From: Homoserinibacter sp. YIM 151385
GTDB lineage: Bacteria > Actinomycetota > Actinomycetes > Actinomycetales > Microbacteriaceae
Assembly (NCBI RefSeq): GCF_027912415.1
Contig: NZ_CP115175.1
Span: 1,116,001 to 1,180,000, forward strand
Length of the DNA: 64,000 nt
Reading direction: 5' to 3'
Each line of letters opens with the position of its first letter. Positions within the stretch are counted from its first letter, which is position 1. Below the pieces are notes generated by a model, which saw only the letters and a list, made by a program, of their open reading frames with translations, had not been told where the DNA came from and did not search any database. A program made the translations under genes and the position numbers. Positions 27,924 through 36,493 of the stretch are shown piece by piece.

Positions 27924-28625
27924 CTACGGCCCGTAGTTCTCCGTCGGGGCGATCAGCCGTTCGACGCGGAGCCCGTCGACGTCGCCTGACGAGCCGAGGA
28001 GCGACTGCACGTAGCGGAAGGAGCCGGGAGCGCCGGCGACCGGGGCGTCCTCGAGGAGGCAGAGCGCGGCGAGACCGCCGTCGGCCTCGAAGGGGTCGAT
28101 GCCGCCGAGGCACTCGAGCTCGGCGCCGGTCTGACCGACGTGCTCGCCACGCGGGCCGACGACGAGGAGCTCGCCCACGCGCTCCGCGTCGACGTGGATC
28201 TTCCAGTTCGTCCACATGGGCGGGTCGTTCTCGAAGTCGCTGACGCGGACCTCGAGGCCGGGCCAGTGGTATTCGGTGCCGGAGGGGTCGTCCGCGTGCT
28301 CCGGCTCGTGCGCCTCGACCTCGGCCTCGGTGCCGATCGCGCCCGCGAGGGCGTCGATCGCGGCAGACGGGTCCTCGGTCCAGGCGTGCTCGGCGAGCAC
28401 GGAGCCCTCCTCGTCGAGGATCGCGAAGCGCTCCGCCTCGAGCACGAGCTCGGCCGCGCGCGGCGTCCCGGTCCGCTCGGGCGCGGCGCTCGTCGACCCG
28501 CCGCCGTCGCCGGGTGGCGGCGGGGTCAGCCGTGCGGAGCCCGCGCAGCCGGCGAGCGCGAGCCCGCCGACCAGCGCGAGCGCGCCGAGGGACAGCGCAG
28601 CGCGCGGCATCCGGCGATTCCCCAT
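27924..28625 (-). CDS. Putative lipoprotein of unknown function
   Basis: About 233 residues. The N-terminus (MGNRRMPRAALSLGALAL) ends in the lipobox LALAGC, so the protein should be lipid-anchored outside the membrane. A Pro/Gly/Ser linker follows, then a soluble domain with Cys residues in ELECLGG and LAALCLL that may form a disulfide. No family recognised. Start choice between ATG 28625 and ATG 28610 is open: GGAGG is very close to the first and about 16 bases from the second. Confidence 0.75.
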   Translation of the reverse strand: MGNRRMPRAALSLGALALVGGLALAGCAGSARLTPPPPGDGGGSTSAAPERTGTPRAAELVLEAERFAILDEEGSVLAEHAWTEDPSAAIDALAGAIGTEAEVEAHEPEHADDPSGTEYHWPGLEVRVSDFENDPPMWTNWKIHVDAERVGELLVVGPRGEHVGQTGAELECLGGIDPFEADGGLAALCLLEDAPVAGAPGSFRYVQSLLGSSGDVDGLRVERLIAPTENYGP

Positions 28626-28695
28626 GCCTCCATGGAAACAGCGCGAGGTCACAGAACGAGCGGTCTACGATAACGATTCCGCGTCGCCGCGACTC

Positions 28696-28728
28696 GATCC
28701 CGGGACGCCGTCACGGCATCCCGGGATC
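28696..28728. terminator. Hairpin terminator after the NmrA-family gene
   Basis: GATCCCGGGA (28696-28705) pairs with 28719-28728, and an inner GCCG/CGGC stem closes a three-base loop, with one mismatch between the two stems. It lies eight bases after the stop of the minus-strand NmrA gene. Confidence 0.75.
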
Positions 28729-28736
28729 GGATCCGA

Positions 28737-29594
28737 TCAGGCGAGCGCCTCGCGGAGCCCCTCGCGCAGCGGCGTCGTCGGGCGGCCGATGAGGCGCGAG
28801 AGCTGGCCGGTGACCTCGGCGAGCGCGCCGTCGCGGATGTCGGCGTCCAGCGTCGTGACGAAGCTCGCGGTCGCCTCGTCGAGCCCCGCATCGCGCAGCG
28901 CGGCACGGTGCGCCTCGGTGCTGAGCGGCGCGAGCGCGACCTCGCGGCCGAGGACCTCGGCGAGCGCGGCCGCGAGCTCCGCGAAGTCCCACGACGTGTC
29001 GCCGCCGAGCTCGTAGACCTCGCCGAGGTGGCCGGGCGTCGTGAGCACGACGGCCGCCGCCTCGGCGTAGTCCCGCCGGCTCGCGCTCGCGACGCGGCCG
29101 TCGCCCGCGCTCGACGCGACGACGCCGGTCTCGCGGGCCTGCGCGGCGGTGCCGAGGTAGTTCTCGGTGTACCAGTTGTTGCGCAGGATGGTCGCGGGGA
29201 TGCCGGAGGCGGCGATCGCCTCCTCCGTCGCCTTGTGGTCGGGCGCGACGACGAGCTCGGACTCGGTCGCACGCGGGGCGCTCGTGTAGACGAGCTGCGC
29301 GACGCCGGCGGCCTTCGCGGCGTCGATGACGGCGAGGTGCTGGGGCACGCGCTTCCCGGGCTCGCTCGCGGAGACGAGGAGCACCTGCTCGACGCCCCGG
29401 ACGGCGGCCTCGACGCTCGCCGGCGCGTCGTAGTCGAGCGGCACGGCCTCGACGCCGCGCGCCGCGAGATCGGCGATGCGCGAGGTGTCGCGGGCGCCGG
29501 CCCGGATGTCGGCCGGGGCGAACCCGCGGGCGATGAGGGCTTCGACGGCGAGGCGTCCGAGGTGCCCGGAGGCTCCGGTGACGAGGATGGTCAT
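28737..29594 (-). CDS. NmrA-family NAD(P)-binding oxidoreductase (QorB-like)
   Basis: A 285-residue Rossmann-fold protein with TGASGHLGRLAVEALIARG at the N-terminus, VLLVSASEPGKR, QLVYTSAPRA, ILRNNWYTENYL and a C-terminal substrate lobe. The pattern follows the QorB/YtfG quinone reductase group, in which the active-site Tyr/Lys of classic SDRs is not kept. AAAGGA is a usable RBS 10 bases before the ATG. The divergent HxlR gene 93 bases away is the likely regulator, as in qorA/qorR pairs of other actinobacteria. Confidence 0.88.
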   Translation of the reverse strand: MTILVTGASGHLGRLAVEALIARGFAPADIRAGARDTSRIADLAARGVEAVPLDYDAPASVEAAVRGVEQVLLVSASEPGKRVPQHLAVIDAAKAAGVAQLVYTSAPRATESELVVAPDHKATEEAIAASGIPATILRNNWYTENYLGTAAQARETGVVASSAGDGRVASASRRDYAEAAAVVLTTPGHLGEVYELGGDTSWDFAELAAALAEVLGREVALAPLSTEAHRAALRDAGLDEATASFVTTLDADIRDGALAEVTGQLSRLIGRPTTPLREGLREALA

Positions 29595-29617
29595 GGGGTG
29601 TCCTTTCGTTCGACAGC

Positions 29618-29680
29618 TCGGTACAAGCCGCCCGCCGCAGCGTGCATTCCGGGCGAGGGGTACCCACTTTTCGGTAAGCT
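29618..29680. promoter_or_regulatory. Candidate HxlR operator/promoter region
   Basis: Two copies of TCGGTA (29618-29623 and 29671-29676) and the interrupted palindrome TACC-N8-GGTA (29661-29676) lie between the divergent NmrA and HxlR genes. The second copy overlaps the HxlR -10 box TAAGCT (29675-29680), so binding there would block transcription. Confidence 0.45.
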
Positions 29681-29686
29681 CCTGGC

Positions 29687-30061
29687 ATGGTCGCGACCTT
29701 CAGCGAGCTCCGGGCGCTCCCGGGCATGGACGACACGCTCCTCACCGCCGGGTGCCCGACGCGCGTGGTCCTGGATCACGTCACGAGCCGGTGGGGCGTC
29801 CTCGTCGTGCTCTCCCTCACCAACGGCACGCACCGCTGGAGTGAGCTGCGCCGGGCCGTCGACGGCATCAGCGAGAAGATGCTCGCCTCGACGCTGCGCC
29901 AGCTCCAGGCGGACGGCCTCGTCGACCGGGTCGCGCATCCCGTCATCCCGCCGCACGTCGAGTACTCGCTCACGAGCCGCGGCGAGGAGCTCGCGGGCGT
30001 GCTGCTCCCGCTCGTCGAGTGGTCGGCACGCCACAGCGCCGAGATCCTCGCGTCCGCCTGA
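29687..30061 (+). CDS. HxlR-family transcriptional regulator
   Basis: A 124-residue winged-helix repressor. The family signature CPTRVVLDHVTSRWGVLVV is at about residues 23-41, with the single Cys23 that in YodB/QorR relatives senses electrophiles or quinones. The recognition region WSELRRAVDGISEKMLASTL follows. A -10 box TAAGCT at 29675-29680 ends six bases before the ATG, so the transcript is probably leaderless. Likely represses the divergent oxidoreductase and itself. Confidence 0.92.
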   Translation: MVATFSELRALPGMDDTLLTAGCPTRVVLDHVTSRWGVLVVLSLTNGTHRWSELRRAVDGISEKMLASTLRQLQADGLVDRVAHPVIPPHVEYSLTSRGEELAGVLLPLVEWSARHSAEILASA

Positions 30062-30071
30062 CCGCCCCGGC

Positions 30072-30077
30072 TAGTCT
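30072..30077 (+). promoter_or_regulatory. Promoter -10 box of the flavoprotein gene
   Basis: TAGTCT, 28 bases before the ATG, leaving room for the GAGGAGGGGG ribosome binding site. Confidence 0.45.
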
Positions 30078-30105
30078 CGGCTCGAGGCCGCGAGGAGGGG
30101 GCAGG

Positions 30106-31755
30106 ATGCCGGATCAGGCGGACGCGATCGTCATCGGCGCGGGGCTCGCGGGCCTCGTCGCCGCGGCCGAGCTCCTGGACGCCGGGCGACGCGTCGTCAT
30201 CCTCGAGCAGGAGCCGGAGGCGAGCCTCGGCGGCCAGGCCTGGTGGTCCTTCGGCGGCCTCTTCCTCGTCGACTCCCCCGAGCAGCGCCGCATGGGCGTC
30301 CGCGACTCGCTCGAGCTCGCCCGTCAGGACTGGATGGGCAGCGCCGACTTCGACCGCCCCGAGGACGAGTGGGGGCGGCGCTGGGCGGAGGCCTACCTCG
30401 AGTTCGCGGCCGGTCCGAAGCGCGCCTGGCTGCACGAGCTCGGCGTGCGGTTCTTCCCCGTCGTCGGCTGGGCGGAGCGCGGCGGATACACGGCCTCGGA
30501 GCACGGCAACTCGGTGCCGCGCTTCCACATCACCTGGGGCACCGGGCCCGGCATCCTCGAGCCCTTCATCGCGCGGGTGCGCCGCGGCGTCGAGGAGGGG
30601 CGGGCCGAGCTGCGCTTCCGGCACCGCGTCGACGAGCTGACGCTGCGCGGCGGCGCGGTCGTCGGGGCGAGCGGCGCGGTCCTCGCCGAGGATGCCGCCG
30701 AGCGCGGGCAGGCGAGCAGCCGGGATGCGGTCGGCGCCTTCGCGATCGAGGCGCCCGCCGTGATCGTCGCGAGCGGCGGCATCGGCGGGAACCACGAGCT
30801 CGTGCGCGCCGCCTGGCCGGCGTGGCTCGGCACCCCGCCCGAGCGGATGCTGAGCGGCGTCCCGGCGCACGTCGACGGCCGCATGCTCGCGATCAGCGAG
30901 TCGGCGGGCGCGCGGCTCGTCAACGGCGACCGGATGTGGCACTACGTCGAGGGGATCGGCAACCACTCCCCGGTCTGGCCCGCCCACGGCATCCGCATCC
31001 TCCCGGGCCCTTCGAGCCTGTGGCTCGATGCGACGGGACGCCGGCTGCCCGTGCCCCTCTTCCCCGGCGCCGACACGCTCGGCACGCTCGAGCACCTGCG
31101 CCGCACCGGCCACGACCACAGCTGGTTCGTGCTGACGCAGTCGATCATCGAGAAGGAGTTCGCGCTCTCCGGGAGCGAGCAGAACCCCGACCTCACGGGC
31201 CGGAGCATCCGCGAGCTGCTGCGCCAGCGGCTCGGGAAAGGCGCGACGGAGCCGGTCGAGCGCTTCAAGTCCGAGGGCGAGGACTTCGTCGTCGCCTCCT
31301 CCCTCGACGAGCTGCTCGAGCGCATGACGGACCTGGAGCCCGATGCGCCCTTCGATGCGGCGAGCGCCCGCGCCGAGATCGAGGCGCGCGACCGGCAGCT
31401 CGAGAACCCGTTCCAGAAGGACGCGCAGCTCTCGCTCGTGCGGGGCGCCCGCCGGTACCTCGGCGACCGGCTCATCCGGGTCGCGTCGCCGCATCGACTC
31501 CTCGACCCCGCCCACGGACCGCTCATCGCGGTGCGCCTGCGGGTGCTGACGCGCAAGAGCCTCGGCGGCATCCAGACCGACCTCGAGTCGCGCGTGCTCG
31601 ACGCCGACGGGATGCCGGTGCCCGGCCTCTTCGCGGCGGGCGAGGCGGCGGGGTTCGGCGGGGGCGGCGTGCACGGCTCGCGCTCGCTCGAGGGGACCTT
31701 CCTCGGCGGCTGCCTGTTCTCGGGCCGGGCCGCGGGCCGCGCCGCGGCCGGCTGA
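30106..31755 (+). CDS. FAD-dependent dehydrogenase (ketosteroid-dehydrogenase/fumarate-reductase fold)
   Basis: A 549-residue flavoprotein. The dinucleotide-binding motif VIGAGLAGLVAAAELL starts near residue 9, the second FAD stretch VIVASGGIGGNHELV is near 225, and the C-terminal FAD motif GEAAGFGGGGVHGSRSLEGTFLGG is near 510-533. This matches FAD-binding dehydrogenases of the KsdD/flavocytochrome c group, often annotated as putative FAD-binding dehydrogenase. The substrate is unknown and no steroid cluster surrounds it. The start is fixed by the GAGGAGGGGG RBS. Confidence 0.88.
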   Translation: MPDQADAIVIGAGLAGLVAAAELLDAGRRVVILEQEPEASLGGQAWWSFGGLFLVDSPEQRRMGVRDSLELARQDWMGSADFDRPEDEWGRRWAEAYLEFAAGPKRAWLHELGVRFFPVVGWAERGGYTASEHGNSVPRFHITWGTGPGILEPFIARVRRGVEEGRAELRFRHRVDELTLRGGAVVGASGAVLAEDAAERGQASSRDAVGAFAIEAPAVIVASGGIGGNHELVRAAWPAWLGTPPERMLSGVPAHVDGRMLAISESAGARLVNGDRMWHYVEGIGNHSPVWPAHGIRILPGPSSLWLDATGRRLPVPLFPGADTLGTLEHLRRTGHDHSWFVLTQSIIEKEFALSGSEQNPDLTGRSIRELLRQRLGKGATEPVERFKSEGEDFVVASSLDELLERMTDLEPDAPFDAASARAEIEARDRQLENPFQKDAQLSLVRGARRYLGDRLIRVASPHRLLDPAHGPLIAVRLRVLTRKSLGGIQTDLESRVLDADGMPVPGLFAAGEAAGFGGGGVHGSRSLEGTFLGGCLFSGRAAGRAAAG

Positions 31756-31771
31756 GCCGGCCGGAGCGGAG

Positions 31772-32461
31772 CTAGCGGCTCAGCGTCCAGGCCCGGCGCT
31801 TCACGAGCACGTGGCCGCGCTGGGTCGTCATCCGCGTCCACGGGCCGGTCTCGAACATCCGCACCTCGTCATCGCCGAGGAAGCCCATGCTCAGCGCCGC
31901 GAAGGCCGCGCCCGCGGGCACGTGCTCGAGCCCGTCGACCGGGCGGCTCCACACCTCGGCGCGCACCCGGCGCACGATCTGCTCGCCCGCGCCGTCCGGC
32001 AGGGCCTCGGCGATCTCGGCGATGCCGGCCTTCGCGGCCGACTCGAGCGACCCCGCGGCGATGCCGTCGATGCCGTACCAGCCGCCCCTCGGGGGCGAGA
32101 TCGCGGCCCAGGTGACCGTGTTGACCTCGAGCGGGAGCGAGACGCGCACGCCGATCGTCTCGGGGTCGTGGTTCGCGTCGCGCTCCGCCCTGGCCGTCTC
32201 GATCCGCTGCAGGAAGGAGCGGATCGGCACCACGGCATCCACGAAGGGCTCGTCGACGGCGATCGCGTAGGTGCGGAGGCCGAGCACCGTCGGCACCTCG
32301 TCGAGCAGGCCGACCGGGTAGAGCACGGCCGCGTAGACCGCCAGGACGCCGCTTCCGGCGATGAGCCGGACGGAGCCGTCCTCGAGCCGCTGGGCACGCG
32401 AGACGAAGGTCCGGAGGTCGTCGAGCGCGAGCGGATCGCTGAGCGTGAAGTGGCGGGACAT
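31772..32461 (-). CDS. Conserved hypothetical protein
   Basis: A 229-residue soluble protein with no recognised domain. It has a hydrophobic stretch (GSGVLAVYAAVLYPVGLLD) too short and mixed for a clear membrane span, a central beta-rich part (IGVRVSLPLEVNTVTWAAISPPRGGWY) and a basic C-terminus. It starts 19 bp from the divergent tesB and shares its promoter region. TAGTCT lies eight bases before the ATG, so it is predicted (nearly) leaderless. Composition is like its neighbours, so a real but uncharacterised gene. Confidence 0.7.
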   Translation of the reverse strand: MSRHFTLSDPLALDDLRTFVSRAQRLEDGSVRLIAGSGVLAVYAAVLYPVGLLDEVPTVLGLRTYAIAVDEPFVDAVVPIRSFLQRIETARAERDANHDPETIGVRVSLPLEVNTVTWAAISPPRGGWYGIDGIAAGSLESAAKAGIAEIAEALPDGAGEQIVRRVRAEVWSRPVDGLEHVPAGAAFAALSMGFLGDDEVRMFETGPWTRMTTQRGHVLVKRRAWTLSR

Positions 32462-32468
32462 CTGTCCC

Positions 32469-32475
32469 TAGACTA
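32469..32475. promoter_or_regulatory. Overlapping bidirectional -10 element
   Basis: The seven bases TAGACTA read TAGACT on the plus strand (32469-32474, six bases before the tesB ATG) and TAGTCT on the minus strand (32475-32470, eight bases before the other ATG). One element probably drives both divergent, leaderless genes. Confidence 0.65.
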
Positions 32476-32480
32476 CGGGC

Positions 32481-33356
32481 ATGAGCGACCCCCTGGCGGG
32501 ACTCCTGGCCGCCCTCGACCTGACCGACACGGGAGCCCGGACCCGGGAGGACATCTTCACCGGCCCCAGCCAGTGGATGCCGGAGGGCCGCGTCTTCGGC
32601 GGGCAGGTCCTCGCGCAGTCCCTCGTCGCGGCATCCCGCACCGCGCCCGCCGATCGGCTCGTGCACTCCATGCACGGCTACTTCCTCCGGCCGGGCGACG
32701 TGCGGCTGCCCATCACGTTCTCGGTCGACCGCATCCACGACGGCCGCTCCTTCTCGACCCGCCGAACCCAGGCCTACCAGGACGGGCTGCCGATCCTGTC
32801 GATGATCGCCTCCTTCCAGGTCGAGGATGCGGGGCTCGATCACCAGGAGCCGGCGCCCGAGGAGGTGCCCGACCCCGAGCAGCTGCCGAGCACCGCGGAG
32901 GCGCTCAGCGGCATCGACCATCCGGTCGCCCGGTTCTGGGGTGAGCAGCGGCCCTTCGACATCCGCCACATCGACGGCCCGATCTACCTGCGGGCGGCCG
33001 AGCACCGCTCGGAGCACCAGGCCGTGTGGATGCGGGCGATCGGCCCCCTTCCGGACGACGCCGTGCTGCACCGGGCCGCGCTCGCCTACGTGAGCGACTA
33101 CTCGATCCTCGAGCCGATCCTCCGCCGCCACGGCGTCGCCTGGGCGACGCCGGGCCTCAAGGCGGCGAGCCTCGATCACGCGATGTGGTGGCACCGCCAG
33201 GCGCGCGTCGACGACTGGCTGCTCTACGTGCAGGACTCGCCCACGGCGATCGGCGGGCGGGGCCTCGCGCTCGGCCGGATCTACGACCGCTCGGGCGCGC
33301 TCGTCGCGAGCGTGGCCCAGGAGGGCATGGTGCGGGTGCCGGCGTCGCCCGCCTGA
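32481..33356 (+). CDS. tesB: Acyl-CoA thioesterase II (TesB family, double hotdog)
   Basis: A 291-residue hydrolase of acyl-CoA thioesters. Family motifs: VFGGQVLAQSLVAA and SMHGYFLRPGD in the first hotdog; SLDHAMWWHRQ (the catalytic Asp) and GRIYDRSGALVASVAQEGMVR in the second. Length matches E. coli TesB. The -10 box TAGACT ends six bases before the ATG, so the transcript is predicted leaderless. It is convergent with a second, single-hotdog thioesterase. Confidence 0.94.
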   Translation: MSDPLAGLLAALDLTDTGARTREDIFTGPSQWMPEGRVFGGQVLAQSLVAASRTAPADRLVHSMHGYFLRPGDVRLPITFSVDRIHDGRSFSTRRTQAYQDGLPILSMIASFQVEDAGLDHQEPAPEEVPDPEQLPSTAEALSGIDHPVARFWGEQRPFDIRHIDGPIYLRAAEHRSEHQAVWMRAIGPLPDDAVLHRAALAYVSDYSILEPILRRHGVAWATPGLKAASLDHAMWWHRQARVDDWLLYVQDSPTAIGGRGLALGRIYDRSGALVASVAQEGMVRVPASPA

Positions 33357-33371
33357 GCGCGTCGCGCGGCG

Positions 33372-33848
33372 TCAGCCGCGCTTCGAGAACCGGACCGGCT
33401 CCTCGACATAAGGAGCCCAGACGGCGCGGAGCTCGTCGGAGACCCGGGTCGGCCGGCCGTCCGCCGCCGTCACCATGACGAGCGTCGTCGCGGCGCGCGT
33501 GTAGAGCACGCGGGGGGCGATGCCGACCGGCGAGTAGACCTCGTAGCAGACCTCGAGGCTCGCGCCGCCGAGGCGCCCGATCCACAGCTCGACGTCGACG
33601 GGCGCCCGCATGTACGGGATCGGCGCGAGGTACTCGATCTCCTGGCGCGCGATGAGGCTGATGATCTCCGCTCCCGGCCGGGCGTCGAGCACGGCCGTCT
33701 CGGCGCCGGGCTCGGCCCCGTCGTCCGGTCGCCAGAAGGCCTGGATGCGGGCCTCCTCGAGCAGTCGGAGCATCTCGGCGTTGTTGACGTGGGCGTAGGC
33801 GTCGAAGTCCGACCAGCGGAGCGGGATCGCGACGTGCAGACGCGTCAT
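33372..33848 (-). CDS. Acyl-CoA thioesterase, 4HBT hotdog family
   Basis: A 158-residue single-hotdog protein. The signature RWSDFDAYAHVNNAEMLRLLEEAR carries the catalytic Asp/HVNN of the 4-hydroxybenzoyl-CoA thioesterase family. Substrates of this branch are long-chain or unknown acyl-CoAs. AGAGGT lies before the ATG. Its neighbour tesB does a similar reaction, but the two are convergent and not an operon. Confidence 0.9.
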   Translation of the reverse strand: MTRLHVAIPLRWSDFDAYAHVNNAEMLRLLEEARIQAFWRPDDGAEPGAETAVLDARPGAEIISLIARQEIEYLAPIPYMRAPVDVELWIGRLGGASLEVCYEVYSPVGIAPRVLYTRAATTLVMVTAADGRPTRVSDELRAVWAPYVEEPVRFSKRG

Positions 33849-34254
33849 GTGACCTCTTCTCGAAGCGTGCTGAGGAGTCGCTGGGTAACGACCTCATAAC
33901 AACCCTAACCTGCGGCCTGACCAGTGGTTCTCCCGCTCGCGTCCCCCGATCGCGGCTCGAAAGTCCCCCATGCGGGGGACATCCCGTGCGTGGCGGCCCC
34001 CGGACGGTTGCTACCGTGGTCGAGTCCCCGCCGCGACCACACGACGCGGAGGGGGCGTACCGATCAGGCCCGCGGCCGCGGCGCTCCCGAGCGCGGCGGA
34101 CGTACGGTGGTCCGGTCCCGGCAGCTCCGCCTGGGACGCCTCGGGTGTCCCGCGTCGAGCACGTCGCGACCGTGCGGCGACCCGGACCGTGAGCAGAGGG
34201 CGACCCGAGCATCCCGGATGGATGCCGCACGCCCGGAAGCAGGACGACACCGAC
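33849..34254. other. Upstream region and long leader of the betaine transporter
   Basis: About 406 bases. A perfect palindrome GTCCCCC-ATGC-GGGGGAC sits at 33963-33980. A TACCGT box at 34012-34017 is a possible -10, which would give a leader of about 230 nt before the ATPase gene. I see no known riboswitch consensus in it, and the open frames through it look like shadows. Confidence 0.5.
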
Positions 34255-35547
34255 ATGGGCGATGCCCCCGCGATCCGCGTGCGCGGACTCTTCAAGATCT
34301 TCGGACGGCAGTCGGAGGAGAGCGTGCGGAGACTGCGCGACGGCGCCGACCGCAGCGCGATCCCCGGCACCGCGGCCGTGATCGACGCCGGATTCGACGT
34401 GCAGCCCGGCGAGATCTTCGTCGTGATGGGTCTCTCCGGATCCGGCAAGTCGACCCTCATCCGCATGCTCAACGGCCTCCTCGATGCGACGGCGGGCGAG
34501 GTCCGGCTCGGCGACGACGACATCACGAAGGTCTCGGCGAAGCGGCTCCGGGAGATCCGCCGCTCGCGGATCTCGATGGTCTTCCAGCACTTCGCCCTGC
34601 TCCCCCACCGCAGCGTGCTCGAGAACGTCGCCTACGGGCTCGAGATGCAGGGCGTGCCCCGCGCCGCCCGGCTCGAGCGCGCACAGGAGATCGTGAGCCT
34701 CGTCGGGCTCCAGGGCTGGAGCGAGAAGCTCCCCGGCCAGCTCTCCGGCGGGATGCAGCAGCGCGTCGGCCTCGCCCGAGCCCTCGCCGCCGACACCGAC
34801 ATCCTGCTCATGGACGAGGCCTTCTCCGCGCTCGACCCGCTCATCCGGCGGGAGATGCAGGAGCAGCTGCTCGAGCTGCAGGAGCGCTTCGGCAAGACCA
34901 TCGTCTTCATCACGCACGACCTCAACGAGGCCATGTTCCTCGGCGACCGCATCGCGGTCATGCGGGACGGCCGGATCGTCCAGATCGGCACTCCGGAGGA
35001 CATCCTCACCGATCCCGCCAACGACTACGTCGAGCAGTTCGTCCAGGACGTCGACCGCGCCCGGGTCCTCACCGCGGGCAACGTCATGGAGCGGTCCCGC
35101 GTCGTCGTCACCGAGACCGCCGGCCCGCGCACCGCGCTCCGGGCGATGCGCGACGAGCGCAGCTCGGCCGTCTACGTCACGGGGCGCGACCGCCGGCTCC
35201 TCGGCATCGTCCGCGACCGCGATGCGCTCAAGCTCGTCCAGCGCGGCGAGGCCTCCCTCGCGAGCGTCCTCCGCCCGGTGCCGCACACCGTGAGCGTCGA
35301 CGACGTCCTGCTCGACCTCTTCGTGCCGGCTGTCGAGTCCGAGCTGCCGCTCGCCGTCCTCGACGCCGAGCAGCGCCTCGCGGGCGTCATCCCGCGCGTC
35401 ACGCTGCTGGCCGCGCTCGGCCCGGGCGCCGCCGCGACCGGCGAGCTGACGATCCCCGTCGCGGCGACCGTCATCGACGAGGTGCTCGCCGACGGCGAGC
35501 CGGAGGGCGACGCCGCAGCGGGCGCCGCGAGCGAGGAGGTGCGCTGA
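34255..35547 (+). CDS. proV: Glycine betaine/proline-type ABC transporter ATPase with CBS pair
   Basis: A 430-residue ATPase of the ProV/OpuAA type. Walker A GLSGSGKST is at residues 59-67, signature LSGGMQQR, Walker B ILLMDEAFSALDP and switch ITHDLNEA. The C-terminal part (about 265-415) is a CBS domain pair, which in OpuA/OpuC relatives senses ionic strength or cyclic-di-AMP. It provides energy for uptake of compatible solutes in osmotic stress. The start ATG 34255 is preferred; ATG 34222 (adding 11 residues) is possible. Its TGA overlaps the permease ATG. Confidence 0.93.
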   Translation: MGDAPAIRVRGLFKIFGRQSEESVRRLRDGADRSAIPGTAAVIDAGFDVQPGEIFVVMGLSGSGKSTLIRMLNGLLDATAGEVRLGDDDITKVSAKRLREIRRSRISMVFQHFALLPHRSVLENVAYGLEMQGVPRAARLERAQEIVSLVGLQGWSEKLPGQLSGGMQQRVGLARALAADTDILLMDEAFSALDPLIRREMQEQLLELQERFGKTIVFITHDLNEAMFLGDRIAVMRDGRIVQIGTPEDILTDPANDYVEQFVQDVDRARVLTAGNVMERSRVVVTETAGPRTALRAMRDERSSAVYVTGRDRRLLGIVRDRDALKLVQRGEASLASVLRPVPHTVSVDDVLLDLFVPAVESELPLAVLDAEQRLAGVIPRVTLLAALGPGAAATGELTIPVAATVIDEVLADGEPEGDAAAGAASEEVR

Positions 35548-36437
35548 TGGAGGGATTCCGCATCCCGGTCGGCGAGTGGGTCTCGAACGGCCTCGACTGG
35601 ATCAAGGACAACGCCGAGGGGCTGCTCGACGCGGTCGACACCGGCCTCGAGGGGGCCGTCGACGGGCTCACCGCCGTGCTGCTCGCGCCGCCCGCGCTCG
35701 CGCTGATCGCCGTGCTCGCGCTCATCGGATGGCTGCTGCGGTCCTGGAAGCTCGCGGTCGGCACGGTCCTGTCGTTCCTGCTCGTCGTCGCGATGGACAT
35801 GTGGGAGCCCGCGATGCAGACGCTCGCGCTCGTGCTCATCGCCACCGTCATCGCGGTCGTCGTCGCCGTGCCGCTCGGCATCCTCGCCGCGCGCAGCGAC
35901 GCCGTCAGCGCCGCCCTCCGGCCGGTGCTCGACTTCATGCAGACGATGCCCGCCTTCGTCTACCTGATCCCGACGGTGCTGTTCTTCAGCATCGGCGTCG
36001 TTCCGGGCGTCGTGTCGACCATCATCTTCTCCCTCCCGCCCGGCGTCCGGCTCACCGAGCTCGGCATCCGGGGCGTCGACCGTGAGAAGGTCGAGGCGGG
36101 GCACGCCTTCGGCGCGACGAACGGGCAGATCCTCCGCGGCATCCAGCTCCCGCTCGCGAGCCGCACCATCATGACCGGCATCAACCAGGTCATCATGCTC
36201 GCGCTGTCGATGGCGGTCGTCGCCGGGATCGCCGGCGCCGACGGACTCGGCAAGATCGTCGTCGCCTCCATCTCCACCCTGAACGTCGCCCAGGGCGTCG
36301 AGGCGGGGCTCGGGGTCGTGGTGCTCGCGATCTTCCTCGACCGCGTCACCTCGGCCCTCGGCTCCCGGGAGGACAGCCGCGGCTCGCTGCTGGCCGTCCT
36401 GTCCGCGCGACGCCGCACCCCCGCCGTCGCATCCTGA
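35547..36437 (+). CDS. proW: Glycine betaine/proline-type ABC transporter permease
   Basis: A 296-residue inner-membrane permease. An amphipathic N-terminus (GEWVSNGLDWIKDNAEG) is followed by membrane segments from about residue 48 and the BPD_transp_1 domain. The EAA-like coupling loop is EAGHAFGATNGQILRGIQLPL, and PTVLFFSIGVVPGVVSTIIF is typical of ProW/OpuAB. The ATG overlaps the ATPase stop (TGATGG). Works with the ATPase before it and the lipoprotein after it. Confidence 0.94.
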   Translation: MEGFRIPVGEWVSNGLDWIKDNAEGLLDAVDTGLEGAVDGLTAVLLAPPALALIAVLALIGWLLRSWKLAVGTVLSFLLVVAMDMWEPAMQTLALVLIATVIAVVVAVPLGILAARSDAVSAALRPVLDFMQTMPAFVYLIPTVLFFSIGVVPGVVSTIIFSLPPGVRLTELGIRGVDREKVEAGHAFGATNGQILRGIQLPLASRTIMTGINQVIMLALSMAVVAGIAGADGLGKIVVASISTLNVAQGVEAGLGVVVLAIFLDRVTSALGSREDSRGSLLAVLSARRRTPAVAS

Positions 36438-36493
36438 CGGCGCCGTCGACCCTGCACCGTCCTCCGGGACACACCAGAGAGAGGAAACAGCAC

